Source of the DNA: Achromobacter sp. B7
Lineage (GTDB): Bacteria; Pseudomonadota; Gammaproteobacteria; Burkholderiales; Burkholderiaceae_B
NCBI RefSeq assembly: GCF_003600685.1
Contig: NZ_CP032084.1
Span: 3,968,001-4,032,000 of the forward strand
Reading direction: 5' to 3'
DNA: 64,000 nt
The notes under the pieces are model-generated. The model was not told the DNA's origin and made no database searches. It worked only from the letters and a program-made list of their open reading frames with translations. The translations under genes and the position numbers were made by a program. Numbering within the stretch: the stretch's first letter is position 1; every line of letters begins with the position of its first letter. This document shows, piece by piece, positions 54,291-63,757 of the stretch.

Positions 54291-55148
54291 ATGAGCAGAA
54301 CCTTTACCCTTGACGACACCCGCAAGCTTGCCGCCGTGCTGGCCGAAACGGCCCTGGTGGAAGTCATGCCGCGCTTTCGCAACCTGCCCGAAGGCGCCGT
54401 GCGGGGCAAGAGTTCACCGCGCGACCTGGTCACGGATGCGGACGAGGCCGCCGAACGCATGATCGGCGCGCGCCTGTCCAAGCTGTACCCAGGCGCCGTG
54501 CTCATCGGCGAAGAGGCGTCCGCGCGCAACCCTTCGCTGCTGAACATGCTGGTCGACGCCGACCTGGCCTTTTTGATCGACCCCATCGACGGCACCCGCA
54601 ACTACGTGGCGGGCCTGCCCCTGTTCGGCATGATGATCGCCGCCTGCCATCGCGGCGACGTGATCGCCGGCGTGATCTACGACCCGGTCAACCGCGACAG
54701 CGCGCTGGCCGTGCGGGGTGAAGGGGCGTGGATGGAATACGAAAATGGGCGCCGGGCGCCGTTGACCGTCGCCGGCCCCGCGCCGCTGGAAGACATGGAC
54801 GGCCTGATCTCGACCGACGCCCTGCCCGAGCCGCTGCGCACTACCGTGAACAGCCACCTGTCGCGCCTGGGCAGTACCGCGTCGCTGCGCTGCGCTGCCC
54901 ACGAATACCGCATGTTGGCGGCCGGCCATTGCCACGTTGCGCTGTACAACCAGCTGACGGCCTGGGACCACGCCGCGGGCTGGCTGCTGCACCGCGAGGC
55001 GGGCGGCTACGCCGCGCGCTTTGACGGATCGCCCTACAAGCCCACGCACCGCACCGGCGGCCTGCTGTATGCCCCGGATGCCGGCAGCTGGCACGCCGCC
55101 CGCCGCGCGTTGCTAGGCGAAGCGGTGGACATCGCGGACGCGGGATGA
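54291..55148 (+). CDS. Inositol monophosphatase family protein
   Basis: A 285-aa lithium-sensitive-type phosphatase. Metal motifs: GEEAS (about 68), IDPIDGTRNYVAGLP (about 96-110) and WDHAAGWLLHREAGG (about 222). The N-terminal Asp motif is DLVTDADEAAERM. The true substrate could be inositol phosphate, histidinol phosphate or PAP-like; sequence alone does not decide. Both flanking gaps carry DnaA-box-like 9-mers. Confidence 0.9.
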   Translation: MSRTFTLDDTRKLAAVLAETALVEVMPRFRNLPEGAVRGKSSPRDLVTDADEAAERMIGARLSKLYPGAVLIGEEASARNPSLLNMLVDADLAFLIDPIDGTRNYVAGLPLFGMMIAACHRGDVIAGVIYDPVNRDSALAVRGEGAWMEYENGRRAPLTVAGPAPLEDMDGLISTDALPEPLRTTVNSHLSRLGSTASLRCAAHEYRMLAAGHCHVALYNQLTAWDHAAGWLLHREAGGYAARFDGSPYKPTHRTGGLLYAPDAGSWHAARRALLGEAVDIADAG

Positions 55149-55176
55149 TCGCAAAACCAGGGGTATTCCCTAGGAA

Positions 55177-55199
55177 TTATCCACAGTTCCTGTGGACAA
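55177..55199. other. Inverted pair of DnaA-box-like 9-mers
   Basis: TTATCCACA (55177-55185) is a perfect DnaA box; TGTGGACAA (55191-55199) is a one-mismatch box in the opposite direction. The same TGTGGACAA occurs at 54167-54175 on the other side of the phosphatase gene. No DUE, dnaA or gidA is near. Confidence 0.5.
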
Positions 55200-55290
55200 C
55201 CCTATGGAAAGGTCTGTAACGGCGTCAAAAAACGCTTACAGGACAAGCACTTGCTTAAACCGGTCAAAAACCGGCCGCCGAAAACCCGTG

Positions 55291-56109
55291 TTACAAGGCT
55301 TCCAGCGCGACCGCGCAAGGTTGTTCCACCTTCAGGGTCAAGAGGCTGTCGGCACGCGTGCGGCCCAGGTTGATGGCGGCGATCGGCATGCCGTTGCGTG
55401 ACGCGGCAGTCACGAAGCGGTAGCCCGAATACACCATCAAGGACGACCCCACGACCAGCACCGCATCGGCGCTCATCAGGCCGGCGTTGGCGCGGTCGAC
55501 CCGGTCGCGCGGCACCGTTTCGCCAAAGAACACCACGTCGGGCTTGACGATGCCGCCGCAGCGCGGGCACGGCGGCACGGTGAATTGCGAAAAGTCTTCG
55601 CCTTCCAGGTCCGCGTCGCCGTCCGGCGCGTCGGTGGCATCCAGCGACGTCCAGGCGGGGTTGCCGTTTTGCAGGCGGTCTTGCCAGTCGGCACGCCCAC
55701 CGCGCCAGTCGCAATTCATGCAGCGCACTTCGTCCAGGCGGCCGTGCAGGTCCACCACGTCGCGGCTGCCGGCCGCTTCGTGCAGGCCGTCCACATTCTG
55801 CGTGACCAGCACCGTGATCAAGCCGCGCGCTTGCAGCCGCGCCAGGGCACGATGCGACTCGTTCGGCTGAACATGGCCAAAGCGACGCCAGCCCACCATG
55901 CTGCGCGCCCAGTAGCGGGCGCGCGCCAGGTCGTCGCCCATGAACGTTTGCAGCGTCATGGGCGGCTTGCGCTTCCATTCGCCTTCGGTATCGCGGTAGT
56001 CGGGGATGCCGGAATCGGTGCTGACGCCCGCCCCCGTCAGCACGAACAGCCGCGGGTGGCGGTCGACAAAGCCGCGCAACGCGGCCAGATCCGAGACTTG
56101 GGTGTCCAT
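55291..56109 (-). CDS. Sir2-family NAD-dependent protein deacylase
   Basis: A 272-aa sirtuin. Motifs: VLTGAGVSTDSGIPDYR (NAD pocket), VTQNVDGLHEAAGS, catalytic His in VDLHGRLDEV (about 122), a zinc ribbon with CMNC and CPRC, and VVGSSLMVYSGYRF. It belongs to the bacterial class-II-like group. The start is MDTQVSD at 56109. It follows the serine acetyltransferase by 19 bp, probably co-transcribed. Confidence 0.92.
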   Translation of the reverse strand: MDTQVSDLAALRGFVDRHPRLFVLTGAGVSTDSGIPDYRDTEGEWKRKPPMTLQTFMGDDLARARYWARSMVGWRRFGHVQPNESHRALARLQARGLITVLVTQNVDGLHEAAGSRDVVDLHGRLDEVRCMNCDWRGGRADWQDRLQNGNPAWTSLDATDAPDGDADLEGEDFSQFTVPPCPRCGGIVKPDVVFFGETVPRDRVDRANAGLMSADAVLVVGSSLMVYSGYRFVTAASRNGMPIAAINLGRTRADSLLTLKVEQPCAVALEAL

Positions 56110-56128
56110 CCTGATTCCTACGCTGCGT

Positions 56129-57076
56129 TCAGCCGCCCAGCCCACAATCGGGCATGTCGCTGACCAGGCTGGCCTGCGTGACGTTGCTGCCCGGCGGCAC
56201 GCTGCGCGTCAGCCAGACGTTGCCGCCGATGGTCGAGCCCTTGCCGATGGTGACGCGGCCCAGAATGGTTGCGCCCGCGTAGATGACGACGTCGTCCTCG
56301 ATCAGCGGATGCCGCGGCAGGCCCTTTTTAAGCTCGCCGTTTTCGCCGGGCGGAAAGCGCTTGGCGCCCAGCGTCACCATCTGATAGAGCCGCACGCGGT
56401 CGCCGATGATGGCCGTTTCGCCGATGACCACCCCCGTGCCGTGATCGATGAAAAAGCTGCGGCCGATGGTGGCGCCCGGGTGGATGTCGATGCCGGTATC
56501 CGCGTGCGCGATTTCCGCCACGATGCGGGCCAGCATCGGCACGTTCAGCCGGTACAGCACGTTGGCCAGGCGGTGGTGGATCATTGCCGCCACGCCGGGA
56601 TAGCACAGCAGCACTTCGTCCACGCTGTGCGCGGCCGGGTCGCCCTGGTAGGCGGCAGTCACGTCCAGGTCCAGCGCGGCGCGCACGCGCGGCAGCTCGG
56701 CGCCGAACTGGCGCACGATTTCGATGGCGCGCCGCTGCGTCTCGGCCGGGTCGACGTGTTCGTGCCGGCCGACGTATTGCAGCTCAAGACAGACCTGATG
56801 CAGCAGCGCGTCCAGCGCGGCGCCAATGGTGTGGCCCACGTAGAAGTCTTCGACTTCTTCACGCAGATCGATCGGGCCAAGCCGCATGGGGAACAAGGCG
56901 CCGCAGAGGTCCTTGATGATCTGGCGCAGGCTTTCCTGCGACGGGAATTCGCGCAGGCCGGAATCTTCGCGCAGGCGGCCGCGCGGGCCGCGCCAGGCGA
57001 CGCGCGCTTCGCGCAAGCCGGACACGATGCTGTCCAGATTCCAGTGGGCGGGGGGAATGTAGGTGGGCCCGTTCAT
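56129..57076 (-). CDS. cysE: Serine O-acetyltransferase (EpsC/CysE-like)
   Basis: A 315-aa left-handed beta-helix acetyltransferase making O-acetylserine for cysteine synthesis. N-terminal helical SAT region to about residue 175, then hexapeptide repeats with the catalytic HADTGIDIHPGATIGRSFFIDHGTGVVIGET. The EpsC-type C-terminus lacks the long E. coli tail that binds CysK. A leader inverted repeat lies at 57145-57173. Co-directional with the sirtuin gene. Confidence 0.92.
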   Translation of the reverse strand: MNGPTYIPPAHWNLDSIVSGLREARVAWRGPRGRLREDSGLREFPSQESLRQIIKDLCGALFPMRLGPIDLREEVEDFYVGHTIGAALDALLHQVCLELQYVGRHEHVDPAETQRRAIEIVRQFGAELPRVRAALDLDVTAAYQGDPAAHSVDEVLLCYPGVAAMIHHRLANVLYRLNVPMLARIVAEIAHADTGIDIHPGATIGRSFFIDHGTGVVIGETAIIGDRVRLYQMVTLGAKRFPPGENGELKKGLPRHPLIEDDVVIYAGATILGRVTIGKGSTIGGNVWLTRSVPPGSNVTQASLVSDMPDCGLGG

Positions 57077-57144
57077 CGCGACTGCCCCTGGGCGGGGCGG
57101 GTGGACCCGGGCTGAGAATGGATGTCAAACATGGGAATGCCTCA

Positions 57145-57173
57145 TTGACGGTGCTACGCAATAGTCCCGTCAA
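57145..57173. promoter_or_regulatory. Inverted repeat upstream of the serine acetyltransferase gene
   Basis: TTGACGG (57145-57151) and CCGTCAA (57167-57173) form 7-bp arms with a 15-base spacer, 69-97 bp before the start codon. It could be an operator or an RNA hairpin; the factor is unknown. Confidence 0.35.
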
Positions 57174-57224
57174 CTGTAACCGCTGGCGCCCCTTTTTCAA
57201 CAGGCCTCCGATATGGCGTAGGGG

Positions 57225-58298
57225 TTATGCCACGGCGGCCTGCACGCCCTGGCTGGCGTCGTCCGCCTCGTAGCCTTGTGGATTGCCCTGCTGCCAGCGC
57301 CAGCCGTCGGCGCACATCGCCGCCACGTCGTACGTGCTGCGCCAGCCCAGCAGCGACTCGGCCAGCGACGGGTCCGCCCAGGTGCGCGCCACGTCGCCCG
57401 GCCGGCGCGGCATGATCTGCACGGGTATGCGCAGACCGCTGGCGGCTTCAAAGGCGCGCACCAATTCCAGCACGCTGGTGCCGTGCCCGGTTCCCAGGTT
57501 CACGGCGACAAAGCCGCTCTGGCCGGCGCCGTACGCCAGGGCCTGCACGTGCCCTTGCGCCAGGTCCATGACGTGCAGGTAGTCGCGCACGCCGGTACCA
57601 TCGACGGTGTCGTAGTCGTTGCCGAAGACGCGCAGGAACGGCTGGCGGCCTACCGCTACCTGGGTCAGATACGGGAACAGGTTGTTGGGCAGGTCACGCG
57701 GGCTTTCGCCGATCTGCCCGCTGGGATGCGCGCCGATCGGGTTGAAGTAGCGCAGCGTGACCGCGCTGAACGACGGGTCGGCCGTGCAGACATCGCGCAG
57801 CATCTCCTCGACCATCAGCTTGGTGCGCCCATACGGATTGGCCGGGGCCAACGGATGCGCTTCGGTAAACGGCAGGAATTGCGGTTCACCGTAGACGGTG
57901 GCCGACGAGCTGAACACCAGGCGGGACACGCCCGCCTCGCGCATGGCCCGCAGCAACACCATCGAACCCGTGACGTTGTTGTCGTAGTACTTGAGCGGGT
58001 CGGCCACCGATTCGCCAACGGCCTTGCAACCGGCCAGGTGCAACACCGCCTGCACCGGTTGCCCGCGCGCGGCGGCGTCCGACAGCACGCGCTCGATCAG
58101 GCCGGGGGTGCGGATATCGCCTTCTATCAGCGCTATCGGCTGGCCGCAAAGCCGTTCGACGCGGCGCACGGCCTCGCGGCTGCCGTTGCTGAAGTTATCC
58201 AGCACCAGCGGCCGCTGGCCCGCCGCCAGCATCGCAATCAGCGTGTGCGTGCCGATGTAGCCGGCCCCGCCCGTCACCAGTACGTGCATGCCTGACAT
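57225..58298 (-). CDS. galE: UDP-glucose 4-epimerase
   Basis: A 357-aa extended SDR interconverting UDP-glucose and UDP-galactose. NAD motif TGGAGYIGTH (about 10-19); active-site FSSSATVYG and NPYGRTKLMVEE (Tyr/Lys pair about 150-156); LRYFNPIGAHPSGQIGE. The start at 58298 (MSGMHVL) is 11 bp after the pgi stop; a GTG at 58313 would overlap that stop (GTGA). It supplies sugar nucleotides for the polysaccharide operon. Confidence 0.95.
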   Translation of the reverse strand: MSGMHVLVTGGAGYIGTHTLIAMLAAGQRPLVLDNFSNGSREAVRRVERLCGQPIALIEGDIRTPGLIERVLSDAAARGQPVQAVLHLAGCKAVGESVADPLKYYDNNVTGSMVLLRAMREAGVSRLVFSSSATVYGEPQFLPFTEAHPLAPANPYGRTKLMVEEMLRDVCTADPSFSAVTLRYFNPIGAHPSGQIGESPRDLPNNLFPYLTQVAVGRQPFLRVFGNDYDTVDGTGVRDYLHVMDLAQGHVQALAYGAGQSGFVAVNLGTGHGTSVLELVRAFEAASGLRIPVQIMPRRPGDVARTWADPSLAESLLGWRSTYDVAAMCADGWRWQQGNPQGYEADDASQGVQAAVA

Positions 58299-58309
58299 GG
58301 CGGCGCTCG

Positions 58310-59977
58310 TCACAGATGCGCCGCCACGCCCGGCACCCACGCATGGCGCGGACGCGGCGCCTGCGTGTGGCTGCGATAGCGATCGATCCAGTACGAGGTG
58401 GACGCGTCATGGCCCCAGTCGACCACCCCGGCCGACACCGGCACGGCCAGTTCGCGGTCGATGCCCGTGGCCAGGCGCTTGCCCAGTTCCACGCCGAATT
58501 GGTCGAACGGGTTGATGCCCCACACCACGCTTTGTACGAACACCTTGTGTTCGTACAAGGCCAGCAAGGCGCCCAGGCCACGCGGGTCCAGCTGGCGCAG
58601 CACGATCAGCGTGGACGGCCGTCCGCCCGGGTGCACCATGTGCTGGGCAAGGCTCAACGCCTTTTCCTGATCGTCGATGTGCGCGACGTCCTGCAACGCT
58701 TGCTCCAGGTTCTTGCCGCGCAGCAACGCCTGGCGCTGCGCCAGGCAGTTGGCCAGCAGATGGCGATGGGCGTCGGGGCTGTCGGCGTGGCCTTGCAGGC
58801 TGGCGATGAAGTCCACCGGCGCACCGTCTTCGCTTTGATGCAGCCACTGGAAGAACGTGTGCTGGCCGTCGGTGCCCGGCATGCCCCAGATGATCGGGGC
58901 CGTGGGCACGCCCACCGCCGTGCCATCACCCGCCACGCGCTTGCCCAGCGATTCCATTTCCAGCTGCTGCAAATAGGTCACCAGGTGCAGCAGACGCGCG
59001 CTGTACGCGGCAATGTTCAGCGAGTTGTAGCCCAGCACGCTGCAATTGACCAAGCCGGCCAAGGCCAGCTGGATCGGTGCGTTCGCGGCGAACGGGGCGT
59101 TCTGGAAATGCTGGTCCATCGCCTCGGCGCCCGCGCGCATGCCGATCAGCACGTCGGCGCCCACGGTCAGCGCAATCGACAGGCCGGCCACTGACCACAC
59201 GGAATAACGGCCGCCTACCCAGTCGCACATTTTGAACGTGTGGCTGGCGGGCACGCCGAGCGCGCGCGCGGCCGACACGTTGGCGGTAACGGCCGCCAGG
59301 TGCTCGGACACGTCCGCCACCCCACCCTGCTTGAGCCACGCAATCGCGGCGCGGGCGTTGTGCATGGTTTCGGACGTGGTGAACGACTTGGACGAAATCA
59401 CCACCAGGCAACGGCGCGGGTCCAGGCCCGCCACCGCGTCATGGAAGGCGTGGCCGTCGATGTTGGACACGAAGCGGATCTGGCGGCGCTGCGAGGGTCC
59501 GCCAAACGCCTGGACCGCCAGGCGCGGGCCCCAGTCGCTGCCGCCGATGCCAATATGGAGCACGGTTGAAAAATCTGCCGTCTGGTCCACCCGGCGCACG
59601 AAGTCGCTCATGCGCGAATATTCGCAGACGGAATCGGCGTCCAGCCCGTCCGGTTGCTCGGGCGTGCGCCCGGCGCGAACGGCCGTGTGCCAGGCGGGTC
59701 GGCCTTCGGTCCAATTGACGGGTTCACCCGTGAACAGCGCATGGCGGGCGTCCGCCAGCCCGCGCGCTTGCAGCAGGTTCAGTGCGGCCGCTTCCAGCGC
59801 GGGCGATTGCCGTTGCATGGTCAGGTCCACGCACAAACCGGCAGCTTCAATGACTTTAAGCGTGTTGGCGTCAAGTTCGGCGGCCTCGGCAGCCTGCGCG
59901 AACGCCTGCCACTCAGGGCTCTGCGCCAGGCCGGAATCCGCCCTTAACGCCTCAATCGCAAAATTGGCCTTTCCCAT
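58310..59977 (-). CDS. pgi: Glucose-6-phosphate isomerase
   Basis: A 555-aa enzyme interconverting glucose-6-P and fructose-6-P. Motifs: LHIGIGGSDWGPRLAV, SSKSFTTSETM (phosphate loop), GGRYSVWSVAGL, and NPFDQFGVELGKRLA near the C-terminus. AAGGAG lies before the ATG at 59977. It lies 13 bp after the phosphomannomutase gene, tying central sugar phosphates to polysaccharide precursors. Confidence 0.96.
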   Translation of the reverse strand: MGKANFAIEALRADSGLAQSPEWQAFAQAAEAAELDANTLKVIEAAGLCVDLTMQRQSPALEAAALNLLQARGLADARHALFTGEPVNWTEGRPAWHTAVRAGRTPEQPDGLDADSVCEYSRMSDFVRRVDQTADFSTVLHIGIGGSDWGPRLAVQAFGGPSQRRQIRFVSNIDGHAFHDAVAGLDPRRCLVVISSKSFTTSETMHNARAAIAWLKQGGVADVSEHLAAVTANVSAARALGVPASHTFKMCDWVGGRYSVWSVAGLSIALTVGADVLIGMRAGAEAMDQHFQNAPFAANAPIQLALAGLVNCSVLGYNSLNIAAYSARLLHLVTYLQQLEMESLGKRVAGDGTAVGVPTAPIIWGMPGTDGQHTFFQWLHQSEDGAPVDFIASLQGHADSPDAHRHLLANCLAQRQALLRGKNLEQALQDVAHIDDQEKALSLAQHMVHPGGRPSTLIVLRQLDPRGLGALLALYEHKVFVQSVVWGINPFDQFGVELGKRLATGIDRELAVPVSAGVVDWGHDASTSYWIDRYRSHTQAPRPRHAWVPGVAAHL

Positions 59978-59990
59978 CGCGTGATGCTCC

Positions 59991-61394
59991 TTAGAACGGT
60001 AAACGAACGAGAGGTGCAATGCGCCGGAACGCGTTGCGGAAATCCTCCTCGATCCGGGCCAGTGCGGCCACGGTGTCTCCTTCAAAACGCAAAACCACCG
60101 TCGGCGTGGTGTTCGATGGACGCGCCAGGCCGAAGCCATCGACGTAGTCCACCCGAACGCCGTCCAGATCGTTGATGGAGACCGCGCTGGGGAATTCCCC
60201 TTGCTCGCGCAGCAACTTCACCAGTTCGAACTGTTCGCCTTCGGCGGTGTCCAGCTTGATTTCGGGGGTCGCGCAGGACTGCGGCAAGCCTTCAAGAAGG
60301 GCAGACGGGTCCGGCGCAGCGGACAGGATTTCCAGCAGCCGGGCGGCGGCGTAGATCCCATCGTCAAAGCCGTACCAGCGCTCCTTGAAAAACATGTGAC
60401 CGCTCATCTCTCCAGCAAGTAGCGCTCCCGACTCGCGCATCTTGGCTTTGATGAGGGAATGCCCGGTCTTGCACATGGTGGGTTTGCCCCCGGCCTCGAA
60501 GATGGCGCGGGCCACGTGGCGGCTGCATTTCACGTCGTAGAGGACTTCCGCGCCGGGGTTGCGGGACAGCACGTCGCGGGCGAACAAAATCAGCTGCCGG
60601 TCCGGCCAGATGATCTGTCCCGATTTTGTCACCACGCCCAGCCGGTCGCCGTCGCCGTCGAACGCCAGCCCAACCTCGCAATCGGAATAGCGCAGGCAAT
60701 AAATCAGGTCTTGCAGGTTTTGCGGGTCGGCCGGGTCCGGGTGGTGGCCGGGGAACGAGCCGTCTACCTCGCAGAACAGTTCGGTGACTTCGCAACCCAG
60801 CGCGCGAAACAGCGCCGGCGCCACCGCGCCCGCCACGCCGCTGCCGCAGTCGATGGCGATTTTCATCGGACGCGCCATGCGGATGTCGCCCACCAGGCGC
60901 GCCGCGTAGCAGGGCTGGATCTGCATCTGCGTGCGTCCGCCGGACACGCTGGCCGATTCGATCGGCAGGCGCATCGCATCGCGCAAGGCGGTGATGCCGT
61001 CGCCGTACAGCGACGCGCCGTCCAGCACGATCTTGAAGCCGTTGTGGGCCGGCGGGTTGTGGCTGCCCGTGACGGCGATGCCCGCGCCTGTGTCCATCAG
61101 GCGCGTGGCGAAATACACCATCGGCGTGGTGGCCATGCCGATGTCGATGACGTGCATGCCGGCCGAACGCAGCCCGGCCTGCAACGCGGCCGCCAGCTCG
61201 ACGCTGCTCAAGCGGCCATCGCGCCCCACCACCATCGACCGCGCCCCCAGCTCGCGCGCCTTGGTGCCGGCCGCCATGCCCAGGCTGTGCGCGAAGCGCG
61301 CGTCAATTTCGTCCGGCACCGTGCCGCGTATGTCGTAAGCCTTGAAAACCGCATCCAGAATTTGCGGGGTATCCCAGCCAAAAGTTCCGTGCAT
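59991..61394 (-). CDS. Phosphomannomutase/phosphoglucomutase (AlgC-like)
   Basis: A 467-aa alpha-D-phosphohexomutase. Catalytic phosphoserine loop TGSHNPP (about 108-114), metal loop DGDGDR (about 248-253), sugar loop GEMSGHMF (about 328) and phosphate-binding RPSNTTPTVVLRFEG at the C-terminus. It makes mannose-1-P or glucose-1-P for nucleotide sugars. It is 20 bp after wzc in the same operon. Confidence 0.94.
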   Translation of the reverse strand: MHGTFGWDTPQILDAVFKAYDIRGTVPDEIDARFAHSLGMAAGTKARELGARSMVVGRDGRLSSVELAAALQAGLRSAGMHVIDIGMATTPMVYFATRLMDTGAGIAVTGSHNPPAHNGFKIVLDGASLYGDGITALRDAMRLPIESASVSGGRTQMQIQPCYAARLVGDIRMARPMKIAIDCGSGVAGAVAPALFRALGCEVTELFCEVDGSFPGHHPDPADPQNLQDLIYCLRYSDCEVGLAFDGDGDRLGVVTKSGQIIWPDRQLILFARDVLSRNPGAEVLYDVKCSRHVARAIFEAGGKPTMCKTGHSLIKAKMRESGALLAGEMSGHMFFKERWYGFDDGIYAAARLLEILSAAPDPSALLEGLPQSCATPEIKLDTAEGEQFELVKLLREQGEFPSAVSINDLDGVRVDYVDGFGLARPSNTTPTVVLRFEGDTVAALARIEEDFRNAFRRIAPLVRLPF

Positions 61395-61414
61395 GCCAGT
61401 TTCTCCGGGTGGCG

Positions 61415-63676
61415 TTACTTGGGACCGTTCTGTTTGAAATCGCCGTAATACGCCGCACGGGAGTATCGATAATTCCCATACTTGGACCGGAAGCCAAAGC
61501 GCTCCGGCATCAGTTTCAAGCCGTTGAACAGCACGCCGTCCACCGGCGCGCCGGCCTGGATCAGGCGCTTGGCCGTTTCACGGATTTCGCCCACGGTGTT
61601 CATGCCCGAGCGCACCACCACCATCACCGCGGCGGCATGCGTGCCGACCACCGCCGCATCGGGCGAGGACAACACCGGCGCCGTGTCCAGGATCACCATG
61701 TCGTACTGCGAGGACAGCTCGCGCAAGGTGGCGCCGAACACGGGCGAGGCCAGCAGCTCGGACGGATCGAAAGTGACCGCGCCGGTGGCAATGAAGTCCA
61801 CGCCTTCGGACACGCTGTGCTTTCTGACGCGCGCCAGCGGAATCGTGCCGGACAGCACTTCGAACAAGCCGTCTTCCTTGGGCACGCCGAAATAGCGGTT
61901 CAGCTGGCCCTTGCGGAAGTCGGCGTCGATCAGCAGCACGCGCTTGCCCACGCCGCCCTGGATGAAGGCAAAGTTGGCCGACAGGAACGACTTGCCCACG
62001 CCCGCCACCGGGCCGGTGAACATGACCATGTTGTTGGCGGACTGGCGCAGCGACGCTTGCAGCACGTTGCGAAACGATCGCAGGCTTTCGATAGGTGGCG
62101 CGTTGCCCTGGCTTTGCGCCAGCAGCGCGGGCACCGTGGCGTTCTTGCGGCGGCTGCGGCGCCACAGCTTGTCCTGCATGTCGCTGTACGGAATGGCGGC
62201 CAACACCGGCAGGCCCGTGTAGCGTTCAACGTCGTCGGGTTCCGACAGGCCGCCGAACAGCGCGTTTCGCACAAAGGCGCACAGCATGCCGAAGATCAAA
62301 CCGATGACCGTGGCCACGCCGATGATGATCGCGGCCTTGGGGCGCACGGGGCGGTCCGGCTGCACCGCGGCATCCAGGATGCGCACGTTGCCGACCTTGC
62401 CGGCGCGGATCAAGCGCAGTTGCTGCGCGTTGTTCAGCAGACCCGTGTACAGCTCGGTGTTGACGCGCACATCACGCACCAGGCGCACCACGTCCTGCTC
62501 CAGGTCGGGCAGCGCCTTGATGTTGTTGCCGATGCGGCTGACATCACCCGACAGCGACGCGATCTGGCGATCGATGGCGACGATGCTGGGGTGCGTGGGG
62601 GCAAAGCGCGTGATCAGTTCCTGGCGCTTGGAGCGCAGCTCCATCACCTTGGTCTGCGCGTCCACCGACTGCGCCAGGATCAGCTTGGCTTCTTCGGACA
62701 GGTCGATGGTGCCGCGCTTGTTGCGCAAGGCGTTGTACTTGGTTTCGGCCGCGTCCAGCTCGCCCTTCAGGATGGGCAGCTGCTGTTCCAGAAAGCCCAG
62801 CGATTTCTCGGCCTGTGCCGCTTTGCGGTTGACGTTCTGCTGCACGTATTCCTGGCCGATCTGGTTCAGCACGGCCGTGGTCAGTGCCGGGTCGTTGCCT
62901 TCCAGCGTGACGCCGATCACGCCCGATGCGCGGCCTCGTTCAAAGATGCCCAGATGCGATTGCACGTTTTCGATCGCCGCCAGGCGCGAGCTGCGCGAGA
63001 TCGTGAACTCGGTGCCGGGCCGGCCCGTCAACGCGTCGATATGCACGTCCATCGCGCCCCCGCCGGGCAACAGGAAGTGTTCCGGCTTGCCCACCGCGCC
63101 GCTGAACGTGGCGCCCGTGAACTTGTCCGTCAACGTGTAGCGGCCCTCGCCTTGCGTGGTCACGCGAAACGGCTTGCCCAGCCATTCGTTGGGCACGTCC
63201 AGCTGCGAGATCGCAATCTGTTCGCCGCCCCACGCATAGCCGCCGCGCGGCAGGCTGGACGGATACGGCAACGCTTCATAGCGCTGCGCAAGCCATTCGC
63301 CCACCACGGGGAAATAACGCGGCTTGGCGTGGATGTACAACAGAAACTTGTCGACGGCCGGCCCCACCACCATGCGTGAACGCAGCACTTCCATTTCGCC
63401 CGAGGTCTCTGCCTTGGTGTCGAACATGGCGGACACGTCGCCCAGCAGGCTGCGCGCCTGGCCGTTAGGCATTTCCTCTTCGACTTGCACGATGATGTCG
63501 GCCGAGTACACGGATGGGGTCACCATCACGTAGGCCAGCGCGCCCAGGAAGGCGAGCAACGTGATCCCAAGGATCATCCAACGATTCGAAATAATGGCGT
63601 CCACGTGCGAGGACAACGGGGTTTCCTGCTGGCGAGCCGGGACGTTCGGCTCGAATGCTTCGATGGGCAACGACAT
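61415..63676 (-). CDS. wzc: Polysaccharide co-polymerase / tyrosine autokinase Wzc
   Basis: A 753-aa PCP-2a protein. TM1 at about 30-50, a periplasmic Wzz region with coiled coil to about 440, TM2 (AAIIIGVATVIGLIFGML), then a BY-kinase domain: Walker A GPVAGVGKS (about 555), Walker A' LLIDADFRKG, Walker B VILDTAPV. The C-terminal Tyr cluster (YGNYRYSRAAYYGDF) is the autophosphorylation site. It regulates capsule chain length and export with Wza. GGAGAG precedes the start at 63676. No wzb phosphatase follows it here. Confidence 0.94.
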   Translation of the reverse strand: MSLPIEAFEPNVPARQQETPLSSHVDAIISNRWMILGITLLAFLGALAYVMVTPSVYSADIIVQVEEEMPNGQARSLLGDVSAMFDTKAETSGEMEVLRSRMVVGPAVDKFLLYIHAKPRYFPVVGEWLAQRYEALPYPSSLPRGGYAWGGEQIAISQLDVPNEWLGKPFRVTTQGEGRYTLTDKFTGATFSGAVGKPEHFLLPGGGAMDVHIDALTGRPGTEFTISRSSRLAAIENVQSHLGIFERGRASGVIGVTLEGNDPALTTAVLNQIGQEYVQQNVNRKAAQAEKSLGFLEQQLPILKGELDAAETKYNALRNKRGTIDLSEEAKLILAQSVDAQTKVMELRSKRQELITRFAPTHPSIVAIDRQIASLSGDVSRIGNNIKALPDLEQDVVRLVRDVRVNTELYTGLLNNAQQLRLIRAGKVGNVRILDAAVQPDRPVRPKAAIIIGVATVIGLIFGMLCAFVRNALFGGLSEPDDVERYTGLPVLAAIPYSDMQDKLWRRSRRKNATVPALLAQSQGNAPPIESLRSFRNVLQASLRQSANNMVMFTGPVAGVGKSFLSANFAFIQGGVGKRVLLIDADFRKGQLNRYFGVPKEDGLFEVLSGTIPLARVRKHSVSEGVDFIATGAVTFDPSELLASPVFGATLRELSSQYDMVILDTAPVLSSPDAAVVGTHAAAVMVVVRSGMNTVGEIRETAKRLIQAGAPVDGVLFNGLKLMPERFGFRSKYGNYRYSRAAYYGDFKQNGPK

Positions 63677-63733
63677 GCAGCTCTCCAGACGTGGGCGCCG
63701 CGGCGGATGCGGCGCCCCCAAAGGCGTTGTTTT

Positions 63734-63747
63734 GGGCCCGAAGGCCC
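63734..63747 (-). other. UUCG-capped hairpin between wza and wzc
   Basis: On the minus strand GGGCC-UUCG-GGCCC is a very stable tetraloop hairpin. There is no U run after it. It probably tunes the relative expression of wza and wzc or protects the mRNA. Confidence 0.55.
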
Positions 63748-63757
63748 GAAAGGCGGA

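Noticed and set aside
54128..55199. DnaA boxes and hairpin as a replication origin
   Set aside because: No AT-rich unwinding region, dnaA, dnaN or gidA nearby and too few boxes.
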